Origin: Leucaena leucocephala | Lineage: Eukaryota > Streptophyta > Magnoliopsida > Fabales > Fabaceae | NCBI GenBank assembly: GCA_037074615.1 | Contig: CM073515.1 | Span: 17,011,001 to 17,075,000, forward strand | Reading direction: 5' to 3' | Length of the DNA: 64,000 bases | The notes under the pieces: model-generated | What the model was told of the DNA's origin: nothing | What the model saw: only the letters and a program-made list of their open reading frames with translations | Database searches by the model: none | Part shown: in pieces, positions 12,897-23,856 of the stretch | Position numbering within the stretch: the first letter of the stretch is position 1 | Layout of the letters: every line of letters begins with the position of its first letter | Position numbers and translations under genes: made by a program

Positions 12897-13537
12897 CTTT
12901 TTGTCTGTCCCCTGACCTAGACTGAGTAATTCACTCTCCACAGTTTTCTTAAGACTAATACAGTAAGCATTATCTGTCTTTAACAAAGAATGTTGGGGTT
13001 GACTAGAACCAGGAATATCACACTGATCTTTCTCTATAAAGTCACTTATTCCTAGACTTTGGAAATGGATAGGATCTGTCATAAACTCTGACTGGATATC
13101 TGAATTAGGGGTTGTGGTATATTACTTATAGTAACTTTATCCTCAAACTCTGGTGGAGGAAGAATAATATCTCGTCTACCCATAATCTAGTACTAGTACT
13201 CAGCTTCCTCAGTCGTAATTTGTCCTCTCATCAGAGGATTAAAACTTACATTAGGACTAGAGGGCACTAGAACAAACTCATACTGTGTAGAGTTACTAGA
13301 TTTAGCATTATCTAAGGTATATTGGGCTTCAGGATGTATCTCTACATGACCTCCAGACTGCTGGTTTGAGTCTATAGAAATGTCTATGGGACATTCTATT
13401 GTAGATTTTTCTGACTAATCCCCTAAACTTTCCTCTGAACTCTCTTCATTGTCTAAGGGATGACCTTCATATATCATTACTCGTCTAGGGTCTTCCTTAT
13501 TAACTAAAGCCTCTGACTTAACCTTATGAAATCCCAT
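12897..13537 (-). pseudogene. Relic frame downstream of the LARD-2 primer site
   Basis: Starting at an ATG at 13535-13537, the minus strand reads about 215 codons with few interruptions: stops near 13417 and around 13190, and a frame change near 13085. The second part ends '...LGQGTDKK' at 12897. The product is acidic and polar, with runs such as 'EGHPLDNEESSEES' and 'ILPPPEFEDKVTI', and no zinc knuckle, DxGA or nucleotide-binding motif. It sits where gag would be, about 165 bp inside the primer site. I do not recognise it. It may be a divergent gag N-terminus, an accessory frame of the family, or a captured fragment. No clear equivalent exists in LARD-3, whose interior is shorter. Confidence 0.45.
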
Positions 13538-13700
13538 ATCCACTCCTGTAATATTTGCTTAATTAAGTAATGCTAACTATCTCAATAAATATCCTAACTT
13601 AACAAAATACTTACTATTTAGAGTTAGGGTCTGGGAAATAATCTCATATCAGTCCAAAAATAATCTATTCAGAGCATTTTTTAAGCCAGAATCCTTTGCA

Positions 13701-13709
13701 CTGATACCA
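13701..13709 (-). other. Primer binding site, initiator tRNA-Met type
   Basis: Minus-strand TGGTATCAG (plus 'ctgatacca') lies 3 bases inside the 5' LTR end. It matches the start of the TGGTATCAGAGC primer site used by many plant Ty3/Gypsy and Copia elements. Pairing is lost after nine bases ('tgc' instead of 'agc'). Confidence 0.8.
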
Positions 13710-13712
13710 AAA

Positions 13713-15613
13713 TGTAACATCCTTACTTTCATACGTCTTAAGGACCATTCAGTAGCAGTTAGAACCACTTACAAGACCTTGGAAGTCCATTAGCCAAATC
13801 TGGAATTTTACTCTTTCTCAGGTTATTGTTCATATAGTATTCCAGATTACACCATGAACTTTGAAAAATCATAATTAATTCTAGAAAAATTGAAAGGAAG
13901 TGGTTCAAAAATCTACGTGAAGATAACATCTTAAAATTTAAGGAAAAAATAATTTTCATACCAAATGATTAGCCAATTGATACAATTTATTCGTTAAAAT
14001 TTACTATTCATTTGGTCATAAATTCTGGAAATAGATTATGGTCCCTTAGTTTAGAAATTCATTTGTTTTTGTATAGACATCGAAATAAGGTATTATTGAT
14101 GTCAAAAGGAAACTTGACATGTCAACTAAACATCTGTAAAATCTCATACATTTATTCCATCATTTACTATTTTTCATTACATCATGACCCTCACTGCTCA
14201 TATTGGTCATACAGCAATAATACATTTAACAATTCTTCATATAACACATATACTATTCAATCCCTAGCTTTTCTTCATGCTTCTTCAATCCTTTTTCATC
14301 ATTAACAAACTTGTTGGGTTGGGAGTACATGGAAAGGAATGAGATTTCTTGGGAAATCTCAGTAGCAAAAATTACTAAACAATACATGCATTAATGTAAC
14401 TACTTGTGCTTGCTTGTGAAAGTGATATCATTGTGTAATGTGCATGCTTCCATGTAACATATGAAATAAATGCTTTCATAGGGGTATGTGGCTTGCTTAC
14501 CATGCCAGGAAGCTTCTGGAAAAACTTTAGTCCAATCCGGTACCGATTCTAGTTTCACAATAACCGGACTGTTTCTTGTTCCTAATTTTTTTATAATATA
14601 CCAGGATATGTATTCTGTCCTGGAAATCAATGTCTAGGCTTCTCATACCATTAACATACTTGTACTGGGCCACAACTTAATTACAGATCCCTTGAAAAAT
14701 GACTAAAATACCCTTAGTGTCCTTTCTTGCACTATATTGACCTTAAGGGCATAATTGTCATTTCACCCTCTTTACACTGCCTCAGGGCATATATTGGCTC
14801 TAATTAATAATATTCATACTATGTCCCACATTTTCAGCCTATCCAGAATGACCAAAATGACCTTCATCCATCACTGGCACAATCTGGGCATCCAGGGGCA
14901 TTTTCATAATTTTGCACTTTTCCTGGACTGCTCTAAACCCTGGCCCACTTAACTGTCCAGTCATCATATTGGGCCTACTATGGTGCCATTTGGGCATTGG
15001 TTTAGGCCTATTACCTTTATGGCACAAATCCCAATATACCTCTCCTGATCCTATTTATCAGTATTCTATTCTACAGTAAAATCCCGTAAGAATTCTATAG
15101 GATTCTTTTCTTCTGTTAGCTTTATAAATTTATATATTAAATATAAAAATTTATGGTAAAGTTTCATTTGATTTTGAGACATGAAAAATACTGTAACAAT
15201 TCCTTCTGACTTCAGGAATTTATATCATTTAATCGGGACCTCAAATCGAAATTCTGTGACTCCTTAAACTAACCAGAATAACTTTATCTATCTACTAGTA
15301 AAATTTGAGTCTAATCTGATTTTAGGCATTTTTGAGCCTTTTTCGGTTCAACTTTCTCATAATTATATTCAGGTCCCTAACTTTCTGCGTATTTATATTT
15401 GGGTCCCCAAACTTTTGAAAATTACCACTTTTGGCCTAACTTTTGTTCTACTTTAAATTTTGGCCTTTAAACTTTTCTAATTTTCATTTAGGTCCCTTTC
15501 TTTCTTGAAGACTCATTTAACCTTTATCATTTCTTCTAATTTTCATCATAATCTTTTCCCAACCTCTTTCTAGTATCAGTATTATACAAATAGGAAAAAT
15601 TTAGGATATGACA
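13713..15613 (-). repeat. 5' LTR of LARD-2, internally deleted
   Basis: 1901 bp, about 1.27 kb shorter than its 3' partner. The two align until 'catgtaacatatgaaata' (about 14470 and 6147). Here the text then jumps to 'ggggtatgtggc' (7412 in the partner). The missing block contains the TATA box and transcript start. Outer ends 'tgtaacatcc' and 'ggatatgaca' are intact. The deletion would silence transcription from this LTR. Confidence 0.85.
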
Positions 15614-15618
15614 TTTAT

Positions 15619-17255
15619 GAAACGATGAAACACCCATATGAAGATTACTCTATATTGGGTGTAAATGCCATAGACCTAACCATTGAAGAAGTAACAGAAG
15701 AACATGAACTAAATTGCCATAAGCCGCCTACTAATATGTATCTATCTACTTATACTATTTGTACTTGTGATAGAGAAAATTATTCTATTTGTTTAAAAGA
15801 ATCTAAAGATTGTCCCTCTTTTTCAAATGATTCTATGCCTAACATCTCTGAAGAAGAGTTACTTTCTATTCTTGTAGGTATCCAACGCACGATAAGCACT
15901 GAGGACATGAGTATCGCACCCTCACCATGAGCTACTCTATCATCTCATTCCTTTAAGTTGCATAAATCAGACAAAGAAGAAGACATGGAAGATATCTTGT
16001 CTCATCATAGAGAAGAAGAAGCTACCAAACTCTCTAATGTTTTGACACAGCTTGACACGATAATTGTCAGCATTGACTAAGAAAAAGGGAATGCTCTTAA
16101 TTCTGTAAAAATATCCAAATTGATTCCTTCTATTGTCCAACTACCTGTTCTAGAATTGAAACCTCTTCCCTCTAATCTGAAGTATGTTTTTCTTGAATTA
16201 AATGAGAAGTTACCTGTGATTATTTCTAACACCTTATCTTCAGAGCAAGAAGAGAAGCTATTATCTGTTCTTCGAAAGAATAGAGATGCTATAAGATGGA
16301 TACTAGTTGATATTCCAGGAATCAATCCTTCTATTTGCACTCATAATATCCTTCTAAATAGTGATTGTAAACCTGTTAGACAGCCTCAAAGAAGGATGAA
16401 CCCTCTCATATTAGATGTTGGAAAAAGGGAAGTCATTAAACTTCTTTCTGCCAGTATTATCTATCCAATATCAGATAACGAATGGGATCACTATTGTTAA
16501 GAATGAAAATAATGAATTGATCCCTACTAGAGTACAAAACTCCTGGCGTGTTTGTATTGAATACAGAAAATTGAATGAGTCCACTAGGAAAGATCACTTC
16601 CCCTTCCTTTTATTGATCAAATGCTTGAGCGTTTAGCAGGGAAGTCCCATTATTGTTTTCTAGACAATTTTGTAGGTTATTTTTAAATTCCTATTGCACC
16701 AGAGGACCAGGAAAAGACTACTTTCACTTGCCCTTTTGGAACATATGCTTACAAAAGGATGTCATTTGGGCTCTGTAATGCCCTAGGCACATTTCAATAT
16801 TGTATAATAAGTATATTTTCTAATTTTCTTGAGCAATGTATGGATGTATTTATGGATGATTTTACAGTTTATGGTGAATATTTGATACTTGTCTGGATAG
16901 TTTAGATAAAGTTCTTGCTAAGTGCATTAATAAGAAATTAGTCCTTAATTTTGAAAAATGTCATTTTATGGTTAATCAGGGAATTGTCCTAGGACACTTA
17001 ATATCTGGCAAAGGAATTGAGGTCGATAAAGCTAAAATTGAAATAATATCTACCTTACCTTATCCAACCAACTTAAAAGAACTTAGGTCCTTCTTAGGCC
17101 ATGCTAGATTATATAGGAGATTTATTAAAGATTTTAGCATAATTGCCTTACCATTATCTAAACTCTTGCAGAAGGATGTTAAATTTATTTTTATGATAAA
17201 TGCATACATGATTTTAACAAACTCAAGGACAGTCTCACATCCCCTCCTATTTTAA
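15619..17255 (+). pseudogene. Athila-1 pol: protease-RT linker and reverse transcriptase
   Basis: Continues the frame broken at 5388. The linker starts 'ETMKHPYEDYSILGVNAID' and is open to 15930, with further stops at 15928 and near 16078. The RT shows 'WRVCIEYRKLNESTRKDHFP' (about 16545-16605), 'FGLCNALGTFQ' and the catalytic box 'FMDDF' at 16849-16863 (usual plant form Y/F-M-D-D-F). The thumb and connection follow at 16968-17255 ('GIVLGHLISGKGIEVDKAK', 'LRSFLGHARLYRRFIKDFS'). Frameshifts lie near 16490 and 16605, a stop near 16683, and more disruptions near 16880 and 17205. The enzyme would have copied genomic RNA into cDNA. The catalytic residues survive but the frame does not. Confidence 0.88.
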
Positions 17256-17793
17256 CTACACCTGATTGGAATTTACCTTTTGAGCTTTCCTGTGATGCTT
17301 CTAATAGTGCAGTTGGTGCCATGCTTGGATAGAAGGAAGATAAGGTTTCAAGGGTCATTGCTTATGCATCGAAGACCTTAGATGCAGCACAAGAGAACTA
17401 TATAACTACAGAGAAGGAATTATATGTTATTGTTTTTGCTTTAGATAAGTTTAGACAATATCTCATAAACTTCAAAGTTGTTATTTTTACAGATCATGTA
17501 GCAATAAGGTATCTTTTCAAGAAACCTCAATCTAAACTAAGGTTATTGCGATGGATGCTCCTTATACAAGAATTTGATATTGAGATCAAATATCAAGCAG
17601 GAGCTGAGAACAATGTAGTTGACCACCTAAGTAGGCTTCCCGATGAAGCAAGGGGAGTAGATAATTCTAATTTAGTTTGCGATGACTTTCCTGATGCTAC
17701 CCTCTTTGCTTTATCTTTGAAGGAACCATGGTATGCACACTTAGTGAATTATCTAGTAGCAGGTGTAATCCCCCCTTCTATGTCTCCTTTTTA
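17256..17793 (+). pseudogene. Athila-1 pol: RNase H domain
   Basis: Reads 'TPDWNLPFELSCDASNSAVG' with the first catalytic Asp at 17293-17295, then 'YASKTLDAAQENYITTEKEL', 'VIFTDHVAIRYLF' and 'WMLLIQEFDIEIKYQAGAEN', ending in 'VVDHLSRLPDEA', the characteristic Ty3/Gypsy RNase H end. One in-frame stop follows 'GAMLG' near 17330. The domain would degrade RNA in RNA:DNA hybrids during cDNA synthesis. The stretch 17546-17793 stays open through the spacer towards integrase ('DDFPDATLFAL'), wording typical of Athila-type elements. Confidence 0.88.
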
Positions 17794-18953
17794 GGTACAG
17801 AAGATGAAGAGGGAATATAGGTACTACGTGTGGGATGATCCACTCCTTTAGAGGATATGCAATGATCAAGTAATCAGGAGGTGTGTCTAGAGGATGAGTT
17901 TGATGCTATCCTAACAGATTCTTATTCTACAGTCTGTGGTGGTCACTTTAGTTCTAAGAAGACCTCTAGAAAAATCCTAGAAGCAGGTTTCTACTGGCCA
18001 TCCTTATTCAAGGAGGCTTTTCCTTTTTCAAAGTGTGTGATAAGTGTAAAAGGTTTGGTGGTTTGAGTAAGAGGCATGAGATGCCACAACAACCCATTAT
18101 ATTTTGTGAAAATATTTATGTATAGGGAATTGACTTTATGGCTCCTTTCCCTCTTTTATTTGGTTTCTCTTATATCCTTTTAGCTATTGACTATCTATCT
18201 AGGTGGGTGGAAGCAATCCCTACAAGGAAGGATGATGCTCATACAATCTCTAAGTTTATTAAATCTAATATCTTCTGCAAGTTTAGAACACCAAGAGCTA
18301 TAATAAGTGATAGAGGAAGACACTTCTGCAACAAGATTCTAGTTAAGTTCTTTGCTAAATTTGAGGTCACACACAAGATTGCCACTACTTATCATCCACA
18401 AACAAATGGTCAAGCAGAAGTCTCAAATCGAGAAGTAAATCACATCTTAGAGAAGATTGTGCATCCTAACAAGAAATATTGGAGCTTGCACCTTGAGGAA
18501 GCACTTTGGGTATATAGGATAGCCTTCAAGACACCTATAGGGATGTCTCCATACAGGATTGTATTTGGTAAGCTATGTCATCTCCCTGTAGAACTTGATC
18601 ATAAGGCTTATTGGGCTATCAAGATGTGAAATATGGATATCGAAGCTTCAGGTTTAGAAAGAATACTACAGTTGGAGGAATTAGACGAGATAAGGTGAGA
18701 TGCATATGAAAACTCTTGCATCTATAAAGAGAAAATAAGACTGCTCCATGACAAAGGCATTTTAGGGAAGCAATTTCAAGTAGGGGATAAAGTGTTGATG
18801 TTTGCAGCTAGATTCAAGTTAAAACCTGGCAAGTTCACTACTAAGTGGGAAGGACCTTTCACAAGTTTAGAATGGTAGAGCTTATAGACAATGACACTGG
18901 AATGACAAGAAAGATAAATGGTCATCTTTTGAAGCTTTACCATGAGAGCACAC
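17794..18953 (+). pseudogene. Athila-1 pol: integrase
   Basis: The N-terminal zinc-binding part is damaged ('CGGHFSSKKTSRKILEAGFYWP' region at 17937-18002, then a frameshift before the Cys pair). The catalytic core has D at 18132-18134 ('GIDFMAPF'), D at 18309-18311 ('IISDRGRHF') and E at 18417-18419 ('NGQAEVSNRE'). The last two are 35 residues apart, the canonical DD(35)E. A 163-codon frame (18138-18629) covers most of the core. The C-terminal part 'FQVGDKVLMF...KPGKFTTKWEGPF' follows after stops at 18627 and near 18696, then a frameshift near 18866. There is no chromodomain. The last codons continue beyond the solo LTR at 20960-20969 (...H-E-S-T|Q-P-P-stop). The enzyme would have inserted cDNA into the genome. 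Confidence 0.9.
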
Positions 18954-19623
18954 TGTAAGGAATTGGAAGACACGCAGCGGAAATAAACTTTAAAAATTTT
19001 CCATTCCTTGCCAGGATCTGCCGTATGTGTTTAAGTCAAGTGGAAAGAATCCTTACCCTTAGTGTTGCTCAGCGAATTTCACAGCTTCTCTACGTGGGTG
19101 GTGATCTCTTTCTGATCGCAAGAAATCGACGGAGTGTTCCTCAGCGACCTTCACAGATTCTCTCCGCAGACGGTGGTCTCTTTCCGATCACAAGAAGTCG
19201 ACGCCTCAGGTCGGCTTCCTCTACTGGTATCCACACGAACAGCGTTCCAACCACGAACGACGTGCTAGCGTCTCCTGTCCCTCCAAGGCTTTCACAAGTC
19301 TCCGTCTCTATTTCGGCAGTTTCTTGTCTGCAAACCTTTTGCAGATTCCGTTCGGCCTTTTGTGTTCTATGTTATTTTCAAACGTAGCTCCTCCAATCAG
19401 ATATAGAGGATGCTATGCGTTTTTCCACCTGACCTAATTGGATTTTGGAGTTAATCTTATATTAATTCCGAATTGATACAATATCATATATTGTATAATT
19501 TTATAAGAAACTAATTAAATAAAATAATATTAAATCCGTCCCACAGATTTAATTACTTATTTATTTAACTTTAAATAAAGATGAGACTGAGTTATATTTG
19601 ATTTATTCCCATAAATCAAATTT

Positions 19624-19980
19624 GAGATATCCTATCAATTTAAATTTCGAATTTCAAACGTGATAGAGATTTAATTTATCCTTATAAATTAAATCTTATA
19701 AATATCTCTTATATGAGATATCCTATCAATTTGAATTTCGAATTTCAAACGTGATAGAGATTTAATTTATCCTTATAAATTAAATCTTATAAATATCTCT
19801 TATATGAGATATCCTATCAATTTGAATTTCGAATTTCAAACGTGATAGAGATTTAATTTATCCTTATAAATTAAATCTTATAAATATCTCTTATATGAGA
19901 TATCCTATCAATTTGAATTTCGAATTCAAACATGATAGGGATTTAATTTATCCTTATAAATTAAATCTCATATATCTCAT
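19624..19980 (-). repeat. 91-bp tandem repeat inside LTR A
   Basis: 'gagatatcctatcaattt' begins at 19624, 19715, 19806 and 19897, a spacing of exactly 91 bases, giving nearly four units. Each unit contains inverted repeats ('aatttgaatttcgaattt', 'aatttatccttataaatt'). LTR B holds about two units, so copy number varies between family members. Confidence 0.9.
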
Positions 19981-20052
19981 ATATATAATATATATATATA
20001 TACGAATTTATATATATACGAATATAAATATAAATAAATATATATATACATT
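19975..20052. repeat. TA-rich microsatellite
   Basis: Run of 'atatat' and 'tatatacgaatata' words directly after the 91-bp array in LTR A. The same position in LTR B (about 42536-42604) has a shorter version, so it belongs to the LTR. Confidence 0.7.
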
Positions 20053-20959
20053 CACCTGGATCTTTCATTGAATCTGGACATGTCTTAGATTCAATGAATC
20101 TGGACATCATAGCTCGTGTTGGGCTATTTTGTGTGCGACCCTGTAGGCCCATATGAAGTTGGCAGTGGGCCATTTGCTATACTAGCCCACAAGTCGCAAG
20201 CGGTCTCTAGCAAGACATAACAACTACCCAAATCATATGAGGATCGATAAACGATGTAACCTTTTATACAACCATATCATGTCCCTTCTGTCACGCGATA
20301 TTTTGGTCATGGATGAGGCATGGATAATGTCATCCTCCTATTCCCGACCGTTACTTTCTCGATCCCTGAGTAGTCTGACTATAGAAATGGAACTACCTTT
20401 CCATTACAGTATGGCCATACATTTCTCAGACTCACTCATCGAGGGGCCCAGTAATATCTCTCCACGAATGTGAGGGACAAATTCCATCTTGACCATTCAC
20501 ATTCCTCCGCATGAAAAACCACTAAGCCCAAACATAGTCTTTATGATCACTCGGTCAAAAGTGACTTTTGACTAGGTCAAAGCTGAGCGTTTTGTCATGT
20601 AGGAATCCATGATGATCTCAGGTCAAAGGGCATATTGACATGGTTTGTATATGAGAGAAGCTTATGACGTTACCCATGCAGTTCTCTCATAGCGGGTCGG
20701 TCCAACACCCTGTACTCTTACATGTGCTTATGACTTTGATTTATATCTCTATACATCTTCAAAGTCATACTGGTCTTATTTCATCTGTGCTCCCACATAG
20801 ATGATCGACCAGGGACATTTAGGATAATATCATGAATTATCCAAGGATGGTCATCATAGTAAACATGCAAATAATATGATAACTCAATTAATAAATTCAT
20901 AAATCAATAATGTTCATAAGACAATGATTGGCCCCTAGGGCACGATTTCCAACACACAC

Positions 20960-22017
20960 AACCCCCTTGATACTCAGGTTGCCTTTTTCTTCTCTTATCT
21001 CTCTTCTATGCTTTGAGCTTATTATTTGAGATAAGTGTGGGGGAGGGACCATTCTAGTAGTTTAGGAGTATAGTAGTTTGCACTTTATAGATTTCCTAGA
21101 ATATGTTGCATTTTTTTAAAAAAAAAATCTTAGTTTTATGTTAGTTTTTCTTTGAATAAATATTCCTTTTAGCACATGACTCTTTAACCATCTCCTTGCT
21201 CCCTTTGATATATGCCTTAGTGATGCATTGAGGATAACACATGATTTAAGTATAGGGAGAGAATGAATTTAATTGATTGTCTAAAAGCTCTTGAAAATGC
21301 CTATTTTTCAAAAAATTTCCACACTTATACTTCTAAACACTCCTGTTTCAAATTAAAATATCATCTTGATTACACTGATACAAGTATGAATCTTTCAATT
21401 TCATTGTTGATTGTAATAGTTCAGTTAATTAATATTCTAAGAGTTATCCTAGAAACATATAATGTAATGTATTGAGAACAGTTGAAGTCTTCAGTGAGGC
21501 TCTGTGAATAGAAATGAAGAGAGACAACCATGTTGGAAGGATTCTCGGCCTTAAATTCCTAAATTGAGTGAGTACCTCCTATACTAATTTCTCTTCATAA
21601 CTTGTCTTAGTTATTTTATCTACTGTCTAACTCATGTGCAATCCTTTCAAATGATTGAGGCCATCATATTCTAGACCTCTTTTATCTTAAACACAAGCCC
21701 ATTACATATTATATCCCTAGTCACCCCATTTGAGCCCATCACTTTTCTTTTTCCATCGTAGAAAGTCATATATGCATCAACATCTTTTTGAAATAAAATT
21801 TTTATTCATGTCAAAAAATCATTATTATTGAAATATTGTGATATATCTTTTATATACAAGGTGCCAAAAAAAAGAAAAAGAAAAAGAAAAAAGAAAAGAT
21901 AGTACAAGAAAAATTGAAGAAAAAAACAAAGAAAATAAAAAAAACAGAGAAAAGAGAAATGAAGAAAGCACTATTATCACATCTTATTAGCATAATTATT
22001 ACCTATACATCTCTTAT
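20960..22017 (+). other. Athila-1 pol end and 3' noncoding region
   Basis: After Q-P-P-stop (20960-20969) the region is noncoding. It carries 'ataagtgtgggggaggg' (21031-21047) and 'gcattgaggataacac' (about 21225), motifs commonly seen between pol and the 3' LTR of Athila-like elements, and an A/G-rich run at 21865-21962. It is interrupted at 22018 by LARD-3 and continues at 28113. The 70-codon frame at 21263-21475 has no recognisable domain. Confidence 0.65.
21865..21962 (+). repeat. A/G-rich low-complexity run
   Basis: Almost pure A with G at intervals ('aaaaagaaaaagaaaaaag'). It is an imperfect purine microsatellite in the 3' noncoding DNA of Athila-1. Confidence 0.8.
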
Positions 22018-22717
22018 TGTCATATACCAATTTTTAGGCCTAGAAGACTAGTATGTAGCCTTAAAAATGTATACTACCAGGCCCTCTTGAGCAAAAGTCC
22101 CAAAAAGTATATTTATGATGTTCAGGGACTAAACTGCAAGAAAGTGAAAGTTCAAGGACTAAATTGTAAATAGTGAAAGTCCCTAGAGCCATAATGGTCA
22201 TTTTGGAAAAAGAAATGGATGTTTCTTGGGAATTGAGCTACCAGAGTGCTTGGGTTTGATTAGAGACCCATGATGACATTCCCATACATCCAAAAACATA
22301 GACCATGAGGGATATGGGCCCAAGTGGCATTAAAATATTAGTTTAGTACTTTTTCAATACAGTAAAGCTACCCAGTCAAAGATAGAATTGGGAAAAGTGA
22401 TCAGATAAAGCTTTAGACTCATCTGGAACCATGAGGTGGCATAAAAGCTAAGGACATGTGGCACGATCTCAGCCGTTCATTCAAGGAAAAGACTATGGAA
22501 TTCTCTGGAAACACTAAGTCAGCTGGTGAGGTATCCCAAGGGCCACACCATTGTGCCACCTAGCATGTGAGGTGTCCCATAGATGATGTCATTTTGATGA
22601 GTCATCTAGGATGATGATGTCATCGTTATGACGCAGGTGAAGCTTCTTGAGGAAATTGAGCGACCTGAGCCATTCATCGTGATTCAATATAGACCATCCT
22701 TTCCACCTCCCTCCACC

Positions 22718-22725
22718 TAGAAATA
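22718..22725 (+). promoter_or_regulatory. Disabled TATA box in LARD-3 5' LTR
   Basis: Reads TAGAAATA in 'cacctagaaatagatcc', whereas the 3' LTR has TATAAATA in 'cacctataaatagatcc'. A single T-to-G change breaks the core motif in the promoter that would drive the element. Confidence 0.6.
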
Positions 22726-22761
22726 GATCCTTCCCCATCACTTCATTCCACACCCACGACA

Positions 22762-22828
22762 AGCCAAGAAAAGGAGAGAAGGAAGAGAGAAAGAGAGAAA
22801 GGAAGAAAGGAAGAGAAAGAAAGGAGGA
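22762..22828 (+). repeat. GA-rich tract downstream of the LTR TATA
   Basis: 'gagagaaggaagagagaaag' and similar words for about 65 bases, about 40 bases past the TATA position. The 3' LTR has the same tract at 27030-27085. It is probably in the transcribed leader. Confidence 0.75.
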
Positions 22829-23847
22829 GTTATGGTGGAGCTACGAGTAGTTCAAGGAGCTTAGGGGCTGGACAAGCTTAGGAATAAGGTTCTGAATTAT
22901 GAAAAAAAGGAACCTTAGAGCAAAGTTAAGGACTAGAGAAAAATCTCTATGTCAGGTAGTAAACTTACCTACTTGTATGCTTATACTGCTTGGATATTTA
23001 TGTGATGTTTACTTACTTTGATGATGTGAAGCATGTATGATTAAGTAATGCTCTGTTTCTTTTTATGCTATGGCCATATATTATAATTAAGTAACATGGA
23101 AGCATGTAAGTTATCATTATGCAACATGATCATTAAGTGCACACATAGTAACATCAAGTATATAGTTGTATACATTGTATAGTTTCCGTTGCTACCAAGA
23201 TTTCTCCAGAAATCTCATCCCTTCCATATCAATGCAATTATAGCAGGTCTTTTCAAGATAGAGGAGATAAAGATGCATGAAGAGACATTAATTATTTAGC
23301 ATGATTGATAAGCGATTCATGTATGTATCATTGCTAGAAATTGTCACTATGAATAGTAACTCATGGTGAGGCAGTAACATTTGAGCTATAATTAGAAATA
23401 GTAATTGATTGATTAAATGTATGATATTTTTCCAGTAAATATTATACATGCCAAGCTTTGATTTGATATATATAACATCTTATTTGGATATCTACACATA
23501 AAGATATGATTTTTCAAAGTTGGGACCAGAAATGCTAGAATCAGGGGAAAACGCTAGATGAACAGTAAACTTAAGACGTTGACTGAATCAAGGCGTGGTC
23601 AACGAGTTATTTTTCTATGAAATAGAATTAAGCTAGCTTCATGTATCAATTTGAACTACTTCATTTCAATTTTCTAGAATTAGTTATGATTTTTCGATGT
23701 CAGGACACTCCTCTGGAATTTACACAGTGAACAGTACTCAAGAGAGTAAAAGTCTAGATTATGTAACTTGACTTCAATAACCTTAGAAGTGGTTCTAGAT
23801 GCTACCATTTGGTCCCTGAGATGTAAGAAAATGAGGATGTTACATTT

Positions 23848-23856
23848 TGGTATCAG
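23848..23856 (+). other. Primer binding site of LARD-3, initiator tRNA-Met type
   Basis: TGGTATCAG three bases after the 5' LTR end, the same spacing as in LARD-2. The match to the Met primer site ends after nine bases ('tct' follows). Confidence 0.8.

Larger units (their letters stand above)
5389..15613 (-). mobile_element. LARD-2: complete non-autonomous LTR element
   Basis: A 10,225-bp minus-strand element with a 3' LTR at 5389-8563, internal region at 8564-13712 and 5' LTR at 13713-15613. Flanks are 'tgtat' (5384-5388) and 'tttat' (15614-15618), a 5-bp TSD with one mismatch. Excision rejoins Athila-1 codons ...N-M-Y|E-T-M-K in frame. It has an initiator-Met primer site and a polypurine tract. 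The 5.1-kb interior shows no protease, RT or integrase, only a relic frame after the primer site. The PPT context ('ttgaggacgaaatttatttt' on the minus strand) is like that of Del/Tekay chromoviruses, which I take as the probable helper lineage. Confidence 0.85.
18954..20954 (-). mobile_element. Solo LTR A, second LTR family
   Basis: A 2001-bp solo LTR. Its plus-strand text begins 'tgtaaggaattggaag' and ends 'cgatttccaaca'. The flanks are identical 'cacac' (18949-18953, 20955-20959), a perfect 5-bp TSD inside the last codons of Athila-1 pol. Copy B (41627-43401) is the same LTR in the other orientation, and C (59613-60188) is a fragment. A TATA-like box (CTTTTATA, 20261-20268, minus) supports the minus orientation. 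No internal region remains, so the superfamily cannot be decided from this copy. It includes the 91-bp tandem array, a TA-rich run and a duplicated block near 19070-19205. Confidence 0.9.
22018..23844 (+). repeat. 5' LTR of LARD-3
   Basis: 1827 bp, 'tgtcatatac...gaggatgttaca'. It aligns with the 3' LTR at 26226-28107, with scattered substitutions and one main difference: the 3' copy has about 58 extra bases (26655-26713). The TATA box is changed to TAGAAATA (22718-22725). A GA-rich run (22762-22828) lies just downstream. The divergence shows the insertion is not recent. Confidence 0.9.

Noticed and set aside
14012..14305. 97-codon plus-strand frame as a host gene
   Set aside because: Located wholly in the LARD-2 5' LTR. 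The same sequence in the 3' LTR (from about 5690) is not open over this length.
16077..16340. 87-codon minus-strand frame
   Set aside because: It is the antisense shadow of the plus-strand linker/RT region, which carries recognisable Athila motifs. The minus reading has none.
19624..19980. CRISPR-like array
   Set aside because: The 91-bp units are contiguous tandem copies without unique spacers and lie inside a plant LTR.
23848..23856. Possible tRNA-Met gene remnant
   Set aside because: Only nine bases matching the primer site next to an LTR end. No cloverleaf or Pol III boxes nearby.
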